Source: Nocardia cyriacigeorgica GUH-2 (GTDB lineage: Bacteria; Actinomycetota; Actinomycetes; Mycobacteriales; Mycobacteriaceae). Taken from it: 64,000 bases of DNA. The notes under the pieces are model-generated. The model was not told where the DNA came from. It made no database searches and saw nothing but the letters and a program-made list of their open reading frames with translations. The stretch covers positions 5,704,001 to 5,768,000 of the forward strand of contig NC_016887.1 in the NCBI RefSeq assembly GCF_000284035.1, given 5' to 3'. Positions 50,347 through 59,120 of this stretch are shown piece after piece. Made by a program: the position numbers and the translations under genes. Position 1 is the first letter of the stretch, and each line of letters begins with the position of its first letter.

Positions 50347-50378
50347 GCACCACCGCGCAGCCGTGCCTGCGGTGGTGC
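50347..50378 (+). terminator. Hairpin between the Ddn-like gene and thiD
   Basis: A perfect 10-bp stem, GCACCACCGC with GCGGTGGTGC, and a 12-base loop lie 20 bases after the Ddn-like gene and 77 bases before thiD. There is no T-tract. It may be a Rho-independent-like actinobacterial terminator or a leader structure of thiD. Confidence 0.45.
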
Positions 50379-50454
50379 CGGACTTCCACGGCCGCGCGAC
50401 CGGCTGCAGCCGACAGCGCAGAGCGCCGGACCAGGCCCCCGATAAGGTGGTCGG

Positions 50455-51309
50455 GTGGAATTGCTGCCCTTGGTGCCCAGTGGTCAGACGCCGGTTCGGG
50501 CGCTCACTATTGCGGGAACGGACTCCGGTGGTGGGGCCGGGATTCAGGCCGATTCGCGGACCATGGCGTTGTGCGGGGTGCACGCGTGTGTGGCGGTGGC
50601 GGCGGTGACGGTGCAGAACTCGGTGGGGGTGAGCGGGTTCCATGAGATTCCGCCGCAGATCGTCGCGGATCAGGTGCGGTCGGTGGTGGGCGATATCGGG
50701 GTGGGGGCCGCGAAGACCGGAATGCTGGCGTCGACGGCGATCATCGAAGCGGTGGCGGGCGTCTGCCGGGAGGTCGGGATCGGGCGGGATGGGGAGATTC
50801 CGCTGGTGGTGGACCCGGTGGCGGCCTCAATGCACGGCGATCCGCTGCTGCACGAAGAAGCGCTGGACGCGGTGCGCAACACGCTGTTCCCGGTCGCCAC
50901 GATCGTCACCCCGAATCTCGACGAGGTGCGGCTCATCACCGGTGTCGAGGTCACCGATGAGGCCAGCGCCCGCCGCGCCGCCGAAGCCCTACATGCGCTC
51001 GGGCCGCGCTGGGCCGTGGTGAAGGGCGGGCATCTGCGCTCCTCGGACAACAGCACCGACCTGCTCTTCGACGGCGAGCGGTTCCTCGAATTCACCGCGC
51101 CCCGCATCCACACCGGCAACGATCACGGCGGCGGCGACACCCTCGCGGCGGCCATCGCCTGCGCCCTGGCACACGGCTACTCGGTGCCCGACGCGTTCGA
51201 ATTCGCCAAGGAGTGGACCCGCCGCTGCCTTGAGGCCTCCTATGACCTGGGCAAAGGCCATGGTCCGGTGTCACCGCTGTGGCGATTGGCGGCCACGGGC
51301 CTGTCGTAG
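50455..51309 (+). CDS. thiD: Hydroxymethylpyrimidine/phosphomethylpyrimidine kinase
   Basis: A 284-residue ribokinase-fold kinase that phosphorylates hydroxymethylpyrimidine (phosphate) in thiamine synthesis. The N-terminal 'ALTIAGTDSGGGAGIQADSR' is the ThiD signature, 'VDPVAASMHGDPLL' and 'VTPNLDEVRLITG' are family blocks and 'HGGGDTLAAAIACAL' holds the catalytic Asp. GTG start at 50455 preceded by AAGGTGGTCGG. In M. tuberculosis thiD adjoins thiC; here it is about 32 kb away and no TPP riboswitch is seen upstream. Confidence 0.95.
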   Translation: MELLPLVPSGQTPVRALTIAGTDSGGGAGIQADSRTMALCGVHACVAVAAVTVQNSVGVSGFHEIPPQIVADQVRSVVGDIGVGAAKTGMLASTAIIEAVAGVCREVGIGRDGEIPLVVDPVAASMHGDPLLHEEALDAVRNTLFPVATIVTPNLDEVRLITGVEVTDEASARRAAEALHALGPRWAVVKGGHLRSSDNSTDLLFDGERFLEFTAPRIHTGNDHGGGDTLAAAIACALAHGYSVPDAFEFAKEWTRRCLEASYDLGKGHGPVSPLWRLAATGLS

Positions 51310-51441
51310 CCCGTTTTTGTCGGTGGGTCGGCGCATACTGAGGTCGTCGCAAGCACCGCTGGCCTCAACGGCGCGGCACAGCGAGAACAGCGTGGTTCGA
51401 GTGCACGCGGCACAGAGGGTCCAGCCGCGCAGCGGGTTCGC

Positions 51442-52176
51442 TCACTCCGTGGTGAAGGCGAGGTGCAATGGCTGATCGGCATCGATGGTGAATCCGCTGA
51501 GCCGCGCGTCCGCGCGGGCCAAGGCCGACACCATCTCGGTGAGATAGGCGACGAAACGCTCCACCGGCATCGGGTCCTCCCGCAGATTGGCTCCGAGCCA
51601 CCAATCCGTCGCCGAAGCCACCGCACCGAAAACCGAATAGATCACCAGCTCGACACCATTCGGGTCGATCGGGCGTTCGGTCACCGATCCCATGAACAGA
51701 TCGGCCACCTGCTTGGCCGCCTGCCGGGCCGATTGCAGCGAACGCGGCGACTCCGAAGAACTGTCCCGGCGCTGGGCGAAATGCCCGTTCAAAATGAACC
51801 GGAAAACATTCGGGTGCTGGGTCACCACCGCCACGTATTCACTCGCCCCGCGCCGAATCAATTCGCGCACAGGATCATTGGTGAGATCGACCCCGTCGAC
51901 GATCCGCTCCCACAGCAGATCCCGCATCCGATCCACGATCGCGTCGTACAGATCGGCCTTGTCCGCGAAATGCCGATACAGCTTGGGCTTTGCCGCCCCG
52001 GCCGCCTTCGCGATCTCCCCCATACTGACCTCGGGCCCGACCTCCCCGAGCGCCCGGAACGCCGCGTCGACGAACTCCGCCCGCACCTTCACCCGATGCG
52101 CGGCCCACCGCTGCGTGCGCGCATCCACCCGCCGACCAGAAACCTCCCCCGCACCCCGGTCGCCGCGTTTCACCAC
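51442..52176 (-). CDS. TetR family transcriptional regulator
   Basis: A 244-residue TetR regulator with an Arg-rich N-terminal extension of ~35 residues and the helix-turn-helix 'VSMGEIAKAAGAAKPKLYRH'. The long C-terminal domain ('FVDAAFRALGEVG' to 'PLHLAFTTE') has no recognised effector. It converges with thiD and is divergent from cutA with 69 bases between the two starts, so cutA could be under its control. No clear palindrome was seen in that gap. Confidence 0.88.
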   Translation of the reverse strand: MVKRGDRGAGEVSGRRVDARTQRWAAHRVKVRAEFVDAAFRALGEVGPEVSMGEIAKAAGAAKPKLYRHFADKADLYDAIVDRMRDLLWERIVDGVDLTNDPVRELIRRGASEYVAVVTQHPNVFRFILNGHFAQRRDSSSESPRSLQSARQAAKQVADLFMGSVTERPIDPNGVELVIYSVFGAVASATDWWLGANLREDPMPVERFVAYLTEMVSALARADARLSGFTIDADQPLHLAFTTE

Positions 52177-52245
52177 AAGCGGCGATCGTACTCATCGACC
52201 GCACTCGCCGGTCCGCTGGCCGACGTCCGGGGCACAATTGCTGCC

Positions 52246-52584
52246 ATGTCCGAGGAAATCGTTGATGTCTCGATCACCGCGAACGATCCGGAATGGCTGG
52301 CCGAGTTCACTCGCGGATTGGTCACCGATCGGCTGGCTGCGTGCGGCAACATCATCTCCGGGGTGCGGTCGATCTATCGGTGGAACGGTGCGGTGCACGC
52401 CAATGGTGAGAACCTGGTGATTCTGCACACCCGGCGTTCGCTGGTGAGCGCGATCATCGAACGCGCCGACGCCGAGCATGCCGACGACACACCCCAGGTA
52501 CTCGCCGTCCCGGTGGTGCAGGCGCACCCGGGGTATCGGCAGTGGGTACTGGATTCCACCCTGGAACCCACCCTGTACGCCTAG
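52246..52584 (+). CDS. cutA: CutA1 divalent-cation tolerance protein
   Basis: A 112-residue CutA1 protein, a trimeric signal-transduction-like fold associated with copper and other divalent-metal tolerance. Conserved features are 'LVTDRLAACGNIISGVRSIY', 'RWNGAVHANGENLVILHTRR' and 'QVLAVPVVQAHPGYRQWV'. The ATG at 52246 gives the usual length. It converges with the GMC oxidoreductase gene, 17 bases away. Confidence 0.94.
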   Translation: MSEEIVDVSITANDPEWLAEFTRGLVTDRLAACGNIISGVRSIYRWNGAVHANGENLVILHTRRSLVSAIIERADAEHADDTPQVLAVPVVQAHPGYRQWVLDSTLEPTLYA

Positions 52585-52601
52585 GCCGGCGGGCCTGACT
52601 A

Positions 52602-54338
52602 TCAGGCCCCCACTTCGCCGCGCTCGGGTGTGGGCTGGGGCCCGAACCCGACGATCGGCAACCGCAATGCCGCAGGCGCGTGCGGCGGGACCACCGGATT
52701 GCGCGGCGGGACCGGCGGGATGCGCCGATGCGGGGTGCCCATGGGCGGGCGGGTGTCCTGCTCGCCTTTGTTGGGCCAGAGGGCGGCGGCGCGTTCGGCT
52801 TGGGCGACGATGGTGAGCGACGGGTTGACGCCCAGGTTGGCGGAGATGGCGGCGCCGTCAACGACGCTCAACGTCGGGTAGCCGTAGACGCGGTGGTAGG
52901 AGTCGATAACGCCGTGGTCGGGGTCGGCGCCGATGGCACAGCCACCGATGAAGTGGGCCGTCATCGGGACGTCGAACAGGTCCGGCCAGGTGCTGCCCGC
53001 GGTGGCGCCGAGCTTGTCGGCGACGCGGCGGGTGGCTTCGTGGCCCGCGGGAATCCAGGTCGGGTTGGGTTCGCCGTAGCCCTGCTTGCTGGCGAACTTC
53101 CGCCCGAACAGCCCACGCTTGGTGTAGGTGGTGATGGAGTTGTCCAGCGACTGCATGACCAGCAGGATCAGCGTGCGTTCGCTCCACTGCCGGGTGCGCA
53201 GCAGCCGCACCGTGCGGATCGGCTGTTTGAACGCCACCGGCAGTACCCGCACCCATGGCGGAATCCGGTGACCGCCGTCGATGAGGTAGGTCTGCAACAG
53301 GCCCATCGCATTGGAGCCCTTGCCGTAGCGCACGGGTTCGACGTGGGTGTCGGGCGTGGGATGGAACGACGAGGTGATGGCGACGCCGCGGGTGATGTCC
53401 ATCTCCGGGTCGACCTCGGTACGTCCGGCGCCGAGGATGGCCTCGGAGTTGGTGCGGGTCAGCACGCCCAATCGCTTCGACAGCTCCGGCATCACGCCGG
53501 TGTCGCGCATCTTGAACAGCAACCGCTGGGTGCCCCAGGTCCCGGCAGCGAGCACCACCCGGCCGGCGCGGAAGGTGCGGCGGCCGCGGCGGGTCCAGGA
53601 TCCGGTGCGGTGGGTGTCGACCAGCCAGCTGCCATCGGATTGCGGGCGGATGGCGGTCACCGTCGTCATCGGGTGCACCTGCGCCCCGGCCTTTTCGGCC
53701 AGCCCGAGATAGTTCTTGACCAGGGTGTTCTTCGCGCCGTGCCGGCAGCCGCTCATGCATTCGCCGCATTCGATACAGCCGGTGCGGTCCGGTCCGACAC
53801 CACCGAAATACGGGTCGGGCACGGTTTTGCCCGGTTCGCCGAAGTACACCCCGACGGGTGTGGGCACGAAGGTCTCACCGGCGCCCATATCCTCGGCGAC
53901 CGCCCGGATGACGTCGTCGGCGGGCGTCATATGCGGATTGCGCACCACGCCGAGCATGCGGGTGGCCTGCTCGTAGAACGGGCTCAGCTCGTCGTCCCAA
54001 TCGGTGATATCGGCCCACTGCCGATCCGAGAAGAACGCCGGTCCCGGCTTGTACAGCGTGTTGGCGTAATTCAACGATCCACCGCCCACACCGGCGCCGG
54101 CCAGGATGAAGCAGTCACGTAGCCGGTGGATGCGCTGGATTCCGTAGCAGCCGAGCTTGGGCGCCCACAGGTACTTGCGCATGTCCCAGTTGGTCGCCGC
54201 GAACTCGTCGTCGGCGAAGCGCCGCCCGGCCTCGAGTACTGCGACTCGATAGCCCTTCTCCGTCAGCCGCAGCGCCGAAACGCTGCCGCCGAACCCGGAA
54301 CCGACGATGAGAACGTCGACATCGAGTTCCCCGCTCAA
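52602..54338 (-). CDS. GMC-family FAD oxidoreductase, ChoD (Rv3409c)-like
   Basis: A 578-residue GMC flavoprotein closely resembling M. tuberculosis ChoD, historically called cholesterol oxidase although its physiological substrate is disputed. The FAD motif is 'VLIVGSGFGGSVSALRLTEK', followed by 'AGAGVGGGSLNYANTLY', 'CIECGECMSGCRHGAKNTLV' and, near the C-terminus, 'GYPTLSVVDGAAISANLGVN'. The four-Cys segment is typical of this subgroup. The TTG at 54338 is chosen as start because GGAGGTGG lies about five bases upstream. No steroid genes are adjacent. The C-terminal ~40 residues are Pro-rich. Confidence 0.88.
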   Translation of the reverse strand: MSGELDVDVLIVGSGFGGSVSALRLTEKGYRVAVLEAGRRFADDEFAATNWDMRKYLWAPKLGCYGIQRIHRLRDCFILAGAGVGGGSLNYANTLYKPGPAFFSDRQWADITDWDDELSPFYEQATRMLGVVRNPHMTPADDVIRAVAEDMGAGETFVPTPVGVYFGEPGKTVPDPYFGGVGPDRTGCIECGECMSGCRHGAKNTLVKNYLGLAEKAGAQVHPMTTVTAIRPQSDGSWLVDTHRTGSWTRRGRRTFRAGRVVLAAGTWGTQRLLFKMRDTGVMPELSKRLGVLTRTNSEAILGAGRTEVDPEMDITRGVAITSSFHPTPDTHVEPVRYGKGSNAMGLLQTYLIDGGHRIPPWVRVLPVAFKQPIRTVRLLRTRQWSERTLILLVMQSLDNSITTYTKRGLFGRKFASKQGYGEPNPTWIPAGHEATRRVADKLGATAGSTWPDLFDVPMTAHFIGGCAIGADPDHGVIDSYHRVYGYPTLSVVDGAAISANLGVNPSLTIVAQAERAAALWPNKGEQDTRPPMGTPHRRIPPVPPRNPVVPPHAPAALRLPIVGFGPQPTPERGEVGA

Positions 54339-54450
54339 TCTGCCACCTCCGGCGCCGACGTTAACAGCCGTGAACGCGCGGTAACGCGAAATTGTGCAGT
54401 ATCGCAATGTCGGCGCGGCCGCGACTCCGAAGGGTCACAAACCGGCGCCG

Positions 54451-55065
54451 TCAGCGCCCGTTCTCCAGCGCCGAATGCAACGTCACCGCCCACTGGTGGA
54501 CGATTTGTTTGCGCCGCGCCGAGTCGTCGGTGAGCACGTCGGCCAGGCCGAGACCGCGGGCCATATCCAGGGTGGCCTGGACCAGGTGGTGGGCCACCGG
54601 GTCGGCATCGTCGACGCCGAGTGCCTCGACCGCACGCCGGTGCGACACCCGGCCGAAGCGCGCTTCCAGCGGGACGATGCGTTCCCGCAGCGCCGGGTCG
54701 GCGGCGGCATGGGTCCACACCTGCAAGGCCGCCTTGAACAGCGGGCTGGTGTAGGACTCGACCAGCCCCGCCACCACGGCCTCGGTCCGCCCGACGCCCA
54801 CCGCGGTGGCGGCCACCGTGGCCGCCTCCGCCTTGGCCTGTTCGGTCCTGGTGTCGAACATGTACTCCAGGGCCGCGGTGATCAGATCTTCCCGGGTGGG
54901 GAAATGATGCTGGGCGGCCCCACGCGACACCCCGGCCCGCTCGGCGACCACGGCCACCGTCGCGGCCGCCCAGCCCATCTCGGCCAGGCAGTCGATGGTT
55001 GCCTCGAGCAGCCGCTGCCGGGTGGCCCGGCTACGGTCCTGCTTGGGTTCGTGGGGTGTCGCCAT
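54451..55065 (-). CDS. TetR family regulator of the atuA-acc-fadE operon
   Basis: A 204-residue TetR regulator with 'VAVVAERAGVSRGAAQHHFP' as recognition helix region. It starts four bases after the echA7-like gene ends and is read in the same direction, so it is the last gene of the catabolic operon and probably its repressor; a CAAGC-N6-GCTTG site upstream of atuA (63694-63709) is a candidate operator. The effector is likely an acyl-CoA intermediate, by analogy with other degradative regulators. Confidence 0.88.
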   Translation of the reverse strand: MATPHEPKQDRSRATRQRLLEATIDCLAEMGWAAATVAVVAERAGVSRGAAQHHFPTREDLITAALEYMFDTRTEQAKAEAATVAATAVGVGRTEAVVAGLVESYTSPLFKAALQVWTHAAADPALRERIVPLEARFGRVSHRRAVEALGVDDADPVAHHLVQATLDMARGLGLADVLTDDSARRKQIVHQWAVTLHSALENGR

Positions 55066-55069
55066 GGGC

Positions 55070-55852
55070 CTATTGTGCCCAGCTCGGCGGGCGCTTCTGT
55101 AAGAAGGCCGTCATGCCCTCGATCACCTCCGGGGTGCCGAAGAAGCTGCCGGAGCGTTGCGCGAGTTGCTCGGCTTCGGCGTCGAACCCGGCCAGCAGCG
55201 CCGCGTTGACCAGCTTCTTCGATTCCGCCAGCCCCTGCGGCGAGCCTTTGCGCAGCTCACCGCACAGTCGCTTGACCTCGGCCGCCGGGTCGTCGGCGGC
55301 GATGGTGATCAGTCCGATCTCCTGCGCCACCGCAGTGTCGAATTTCTCACCGGTGAGGTAGTAGCGACTGGCCGCGCGCTGGTTCAGCCGGGGCAGCAGG
55401 GTCAGCGAGATCATGAACGGCGCCATGCCGATTCGCACCTCGGTGAGCGCGAAACTGCTGGACGGACCGGCCACCACCAGATCGCAGGCGGCGATGATGC
55501 CCATGCCGCCCGCGCGCACATTGCCGTCGATCTGGGCGATCACCGGCTTCGGCGCGGCCACCAGCCCGCGCAGCACGTCGATCATCTGACGGGTGCGCTG
55601 ATCGGCCGCGGTGGCGGGGTCGGAGTTCGCGGCCTCGCTCAGATCCGCTCCGGCGCAAAAGGTATTGCCGGTGTGGGTGAGCACGATGCCGCGTACCGCC
55701 GGATCGGTGACGGCGGCGTCGATCCCGGCCACCAGTTCGCGGACCAGCTTGGACGACAGCGCGTTTCGATTGTGTGGCGAATCGAAGGTCAGCGTCGCGA
55801 ACCCGTCGGCCACCTCGTAGCGCACGAACGGCGCGTCGGTTGTCTCGGTCAT
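55070..55852 (-). CDS. Enoyl-CoA hydratase/isomerase (EchA7-like)
   Basis: A 260-residue crotonase-fold protein. The oxyanion-hole segments are 'LTHTGNTFCAGADLSEA' and 'IDGNVRAGGMGIIAACDLVV'; 'SSFALTEVRIGMAPFMISLT' carries the position usually occupied by a catalytic Glu. By position it matches M. tuberculosis echA7 (Rv0971c). It would hydrate the unsaturated product of carboxylation (as 3-methylglutaconyl- or isohexenylglutaconyl-CoA hydratase does) in a leucine- or terpenoid-type pathway. Eleven bases separate it from fadE12. Confidence 0.88.
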   Translation of the reverse strand: MTETTDAPFVRYEVADGFATLTFDSPHNRNALSSKLVRELVAGIDAAVTDPAVRGIVLTHTGNTFCAGADLSEAANSDPATAADQRTRQMIDVLRGLVAAPKPVIAQIDGNVRAGGMGIIAACDLVVAGPSSSFALTEVRIGMAPFMISLTLLPRLNQRAASRYYLTGEKFDTAVAQEIGLITIAADDPAAEVKRLCGELRKGSPQGLAESKKLVNAALLAGFDAEAEQLAQRSGSFFGTPEVIEGMTAFLQKRPPSWAQ

Positions 55853-55863
55853 GATTCCCCGGC

Positions 55864-57024
55864 TCAGTAGGACTTCGGCAGACCCAGCGAATGCTGGGCG
55901 ACGAAGTTGAGGATCATCTCCCGGCTCACCGGCGCGATCCGCGCGATGCGCGCGGCACCGAGCATGGCCGCCAGCCCGTACTCGCTGGTCAGGCCGGCCC
56001 CGCCGTGAGTCTGGATGGCCTGGTCGAGGGCCTTGATGCTGGCCTCGCCCGCGGCGTACTTGGCCATGTTCGCGGCCTCGGCGGCACCCATCTCGTCGCC
56101 CGCGTCGTAGAGGGTGGCGGCCTTCTGCATCATCAGCTTGGCCTGCTCGAGCTCGATCTTCACCTGTGCCAGCGGATGCGCGATGCCCTGGTGCGCGCCG
56201 ATCGGGGTCTTCCAGACGGTGCGCTCCTTGGCGTATTCCACCGCCCGGTCGATGGCGTAGCGGCCCATGCCGACGGCCATCGCGGCGCCCATGATGCGCT
56301 CGGGGTTCAGCCCGGCGAACAGCTGCATGAGCGCGGCGTCCTCCTTGCCGACCAGTGCGCTGGCGGGCAGCCGGACGTCGTCGAGGAACAGCGTGAACTG
56401 GTGGTCGGGCTCGATGATGTCCATCTCCTGCGGCGTCTTCTGGAAGCCGGGAGCGTCGGTCGGGACGATGAACAGGGCCGGCTTGAGCTTGCCGGTCTTG
56501 TGGTCCTCGGTACGGGACACGATCAGCACGGCCTCGGCCTGATCGACGCCGGAAATGAAGATCTTGCGGCCGTTGAGGATCCAGTCGTCACCGTCGCGGC
56601 GGGCGGTGGTGGTGATCTGGTGCGAGTTGGAGCCGGCATCGGGTTCGGTGATGCCGAAGACCATCTTGCCGCTGCCGTCGGAGAGCTTGGGCAGCCAGGC
56701 CGCCTTCTGCTCGTCGGTGCCGTATTTGGTGATGATGGTGCCGCAGATGGCCGGGGAGACCACCATCAGCAGCAGGCCCGCGCCCTGGGCGGCCAGTTCC
56801 TCCATCACCAGGGCCAGCTCGTACATACCCGCGCCACCGCCGCCGTACTCCTCCGGCAGATTGACGCCGAGGAAGCCGAGTTTGCCCGCCTCGGCCCACA
56901 GCTCGTCGAGCGGCTCGTTCGCGCGCGCCTTCGGCAGCACGTAGTCGCGGTAGTTGTATTTCGCGGCGAGCGCGGCGACGGCGGCCCGCAGTTCCTTGCG
57001 CTCGTCGGATTCGATGAAGCTCAT
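55864..57024 (-). CDS. Acyl-CoA dehydrogenase (FadE12-like)
   Basis: A 386-residue flavin acyl-CoA dehydrogenase. 'FGITEPDAGSNSHQITTTAR' and 'FLDDVRLPASALVGKED' are family blocks. At the medium-chain catalytic position a Pro stands ('ARIAPVSREM'), but a Glu occurs in 'LNPERIMGAAMAVG', the position used by isovaleryl-CoA dehydrogenase, suggesting branched-chain substrates. By gene order it matches fadE12 (Rv0972c). An 80-base gap to accA2 contains no obvious terminator. Confidence 0.9.
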   Translation of the reverse strand: MSFIESDERKELRAAVAALAAKYNYRDYVLPKARANEPLDELWAEAGKLGFLGVNLPEEYGGGGAGMYELALVMEELAAQGAGLLLMVVSPAICGTIITKYGTDEQKAAWLPKLSDGSGKMVFGITEPDAGSNSHQITTTARRDGDDWILNGRKIFISGVDQAEAVLIVSRTEDHKTGKLKPALFIVPTDAPGFQKTPQEMDIIEPDHQFTLFLDDVRLPASALVGKEDAALMQLFAGLNPERIMGAAMAVGMGRYAIDRAVEYAKERTVWKTPIGAHQGIAHPLAQVKIELEQAKLMMQKAATLYDAGDEMGAAEAANMAKYAAGEASIKALDQAIQTHGGAGLTSEYGLAAMLGAARIARIAPVSREMILNFVAQHSLGLPKSY

Positions 57025-57104
57025 TGCCTACTCCTGTGTCCAATTGGTCATGACCAGGGGCCCTCCATGGTGACGCTTCGCTGCCGTCTCCGGGCCTGAC
57101 CTGG

Positions 57105-59120
57105 TCATGACGGATCTTCCGAGGGCTCGTCCACCACGGCGAGCACCGCGCCGACCTCGACCTGCTGGCCGACGGTCACATTGAGTTCGGTCAGTACACC
57201 GGTAGCGGGGGCGACGATGGTGTGTTCCATCTTCATCGCCTCCAGCCACAGCACCGGCTGTCCTTGTTCGACCTGGTCACCGACGGCGGCGCCGAGCCGG
57301 ATGACGCTGCCGGGCATCGGCGCGAGCAGCGAGCCCGCCGCGACCTGATCGGCCGGGTCGGTGAAGCGCGGCAACCGGCGCACCGCGACCGGGCCGAGCG
57401 GGGAGTCGACGCAGACGAGATCGCCGTAGCGGGAGATCTCGAACTGCCTGCGCACGGGCCCGCGTTCGCCGGGCACGCTCAGCACGACGCGTTCGGGAGT
57501 GAGGTCGATCAGCTCCAGGCCGTCGTGGCCGTCGACCTGCACGCCGGTGCGGGTGAACCGGTAGCGCACCTCGTGGGTCCCGCTGACGCGGCTCTCATAC
57601 GACTTGGTCTGCGGTGCGGACGCGAGATTGCGCCAGCCGCTGGGGATTCCACCATCCACCCGGGCCGCGCGGCGATTCGCCGCCGAGTCGGCCAGCGCCG
57701 CCGCGACGATCGACAGGGCCTCATCGGCTTCGCTGGTCAACGGCGCCGACAGCGCGTCGAGACCGTGCGTATCGAAGAACGCGGTGTCGGTGTCGCCGGC
57801 CAGGAATGCCGGATGCCGCAGCACCCGCACCAGCAGATCGCGGTTGGTGACCAGGCCGTGCACCTTGGCCCGCTGCAAGGCGGTGGCCAGCAGATGCGCG
57901 GCCTCGGCGCGGGTCTCGGCGTAGGAGATGACCTTGGCCAGCATCGGGTCGTAGTGCACGCCGACCACCGAACCGTCCACCACGCCGGTGTCCAGCCGCA
58001 CGCCAGGCTGCTCCAGGACGGTGAATTCGCCTGCGGTGAAGGGGATGTCGAGTTTGTGCACCGGGCCGCTCTGCGGCTGCCAGTCGTGCGCCGGGTCCTC
58101 GGCGTAGAGCCGGACCTCGATCGAATGCCCGCGCTTGGCCGGCTGCACCGGCGGCAGCGGCAGCCCGGAGGCCACCTGCAACTGCAAGCGCACCAGGTCG
58201 AGTCCGGTGGTCTGTTCGGTGACCGGATGCTCCACCTGGAGACGGGTGTTCATCTCCAGGAAGAAGAAATCGCCCTTCTCGTCGGCCAGGAACTCGACGG
58301 TGCCCGCACCCTCGTAACCGATGGCCTCGGCGGCCAGCCGCGCCGCCTCGAACAGGCGATCGCGCATGCCGTCGATCTTCTCGACCAGCGGCGACGGCGC
58401 TTCCTCGACGACCTTCTGATGACGACGCTGGATCGAGCATTCCCGCTCGCCCACCGCCCAGGTGGTGCCGGCGGTATCGGACATGACCTGGACCTCGATG
58501 TGCCGTCCGGTCTCCAGATACCGCTCGCAGAACACCGTCGGATCGCCGAAGGCCGATTCGGCCTCGCGCCGCGCCGCCTCGATCTGGCCGGGCAGCTCGC
58601 TCAGCTCACGCACCACGCGCATACCGCGGCCACCACCACCGGCGGAGGCCTTGATCAGCACCGGCAGATGGTCGTCGGTGACCTCGGCCGGATCCAGTTC
58701 GGCCAGTACCGGCACACCGGCGGCGTCCATCATCTTCTTGGACTCGACCTTGGAGCCCATCTGCTCGATGGCGGCCACCGGCGGACCGATCCACACCAGA
58801 CCGGCAGCCTGCACAGCGCGCGCGAATTCGGCGTTCTCGGAAAGGAATCCGTAGCCCGGGTGGATCGCGTCGGCGCCCGCCGACAGTGCCGCCTCGATGA
58901 TCAGCTCACCGCGCAGGTAGGTCTCGCCGGGCGTATTGCCGGGCAGCCGGATCGCGGCATCGGCCTCGGCAACATGCGGGGATGCCGCGTCGGCGTCGGA
59001 GTAGACCGCAGTGGTGGCGATACCCATGCGACGGCAGGTGGCGAACACCCGGCGCGCGATCTCACCACGGTTGGCGACCAGGACATTGGTAATGGCTGTA
59101 GGCACGACCGTCCGCCTCAC
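57105..59120 (-). CDS. accA2: Acyl-CoA carboxylase alpha chain, biotin carboxylase/BCCP (AccA2-like)
   Basis: A 671-residue biotin-dependent carboxylase alpha subunit. The biotin carboxylase domain (residues 1-450) shows 'VANRGEIARRVFATCRRMGI', the ATP-grasp loop 'SAGGGGRGMRVVRE' and 'FLEMNTRLQVEHPVTE'; a C-terminal biotinyl domain holds the modified Lys in 'WLEAMKMEHTIVAP'. With AccD2 it would carboxylate an unsaturated branched acyl-CoA. GTG start at 59120 overlapping the accD2 stop. Gene order matches Rv0973c. Confidence 0.92.
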   Translation of the reverse strand: MRRTVVPTAITNVLVANRGEIARRVFATCRRMGIATTAVYSDADAASPHVAEADAAIRLPGNTPGETYLRGELIIEAALSAGADAIHPGYGFLSENAEFARAVQAAGLVWIGPPVAAIEQMGSKVESKKMMDAAGVPVLAELDPAEVTDDHLPVLIKASAGGGGRGMRVVRELSELPGQIEAARREAESAFGDPTVFCERYLETGRHIEVQVMSDTAGTTWAVGERECSIQRRHQKVVEEAPSPLVEKIDGMRDRLFEAARLAAEAIGYEGAGTVEFLADEKGDFFFLEMNTRLQVEHPVTEQTTGLDLVRLQLQVASGLPLPPVQPAKRGHSIEVRLYAEDPAHDWQPQSGPVHKLDIPFTAGEFTVLEQPGVRLDTGVVDGSVVGVHYDPMLAKVISYAETRAEAAHLLATALQRAKVHGLVTNRDLLVRVLRHPAFLAGDTDTAFFDTHGLDALSAPLTSEADEALSIVAAALADSAANRRAARVDGGIPSGWRNLASAPQTKSYESRVSGTHEVRYRFTRTGVQVDGHDGLELIDLTPERVVLSVPGERGPVRRQFEISRYGDLVCVDSPLGPVAVRRLPRFTDPADQVAAGSLLAPMPGSVIRLGAAVGDQVEQGQPVLWLEAMKMEHTIVAPATGVLTELNVTVGQQVEVGAVLAVVDEPSEDPS

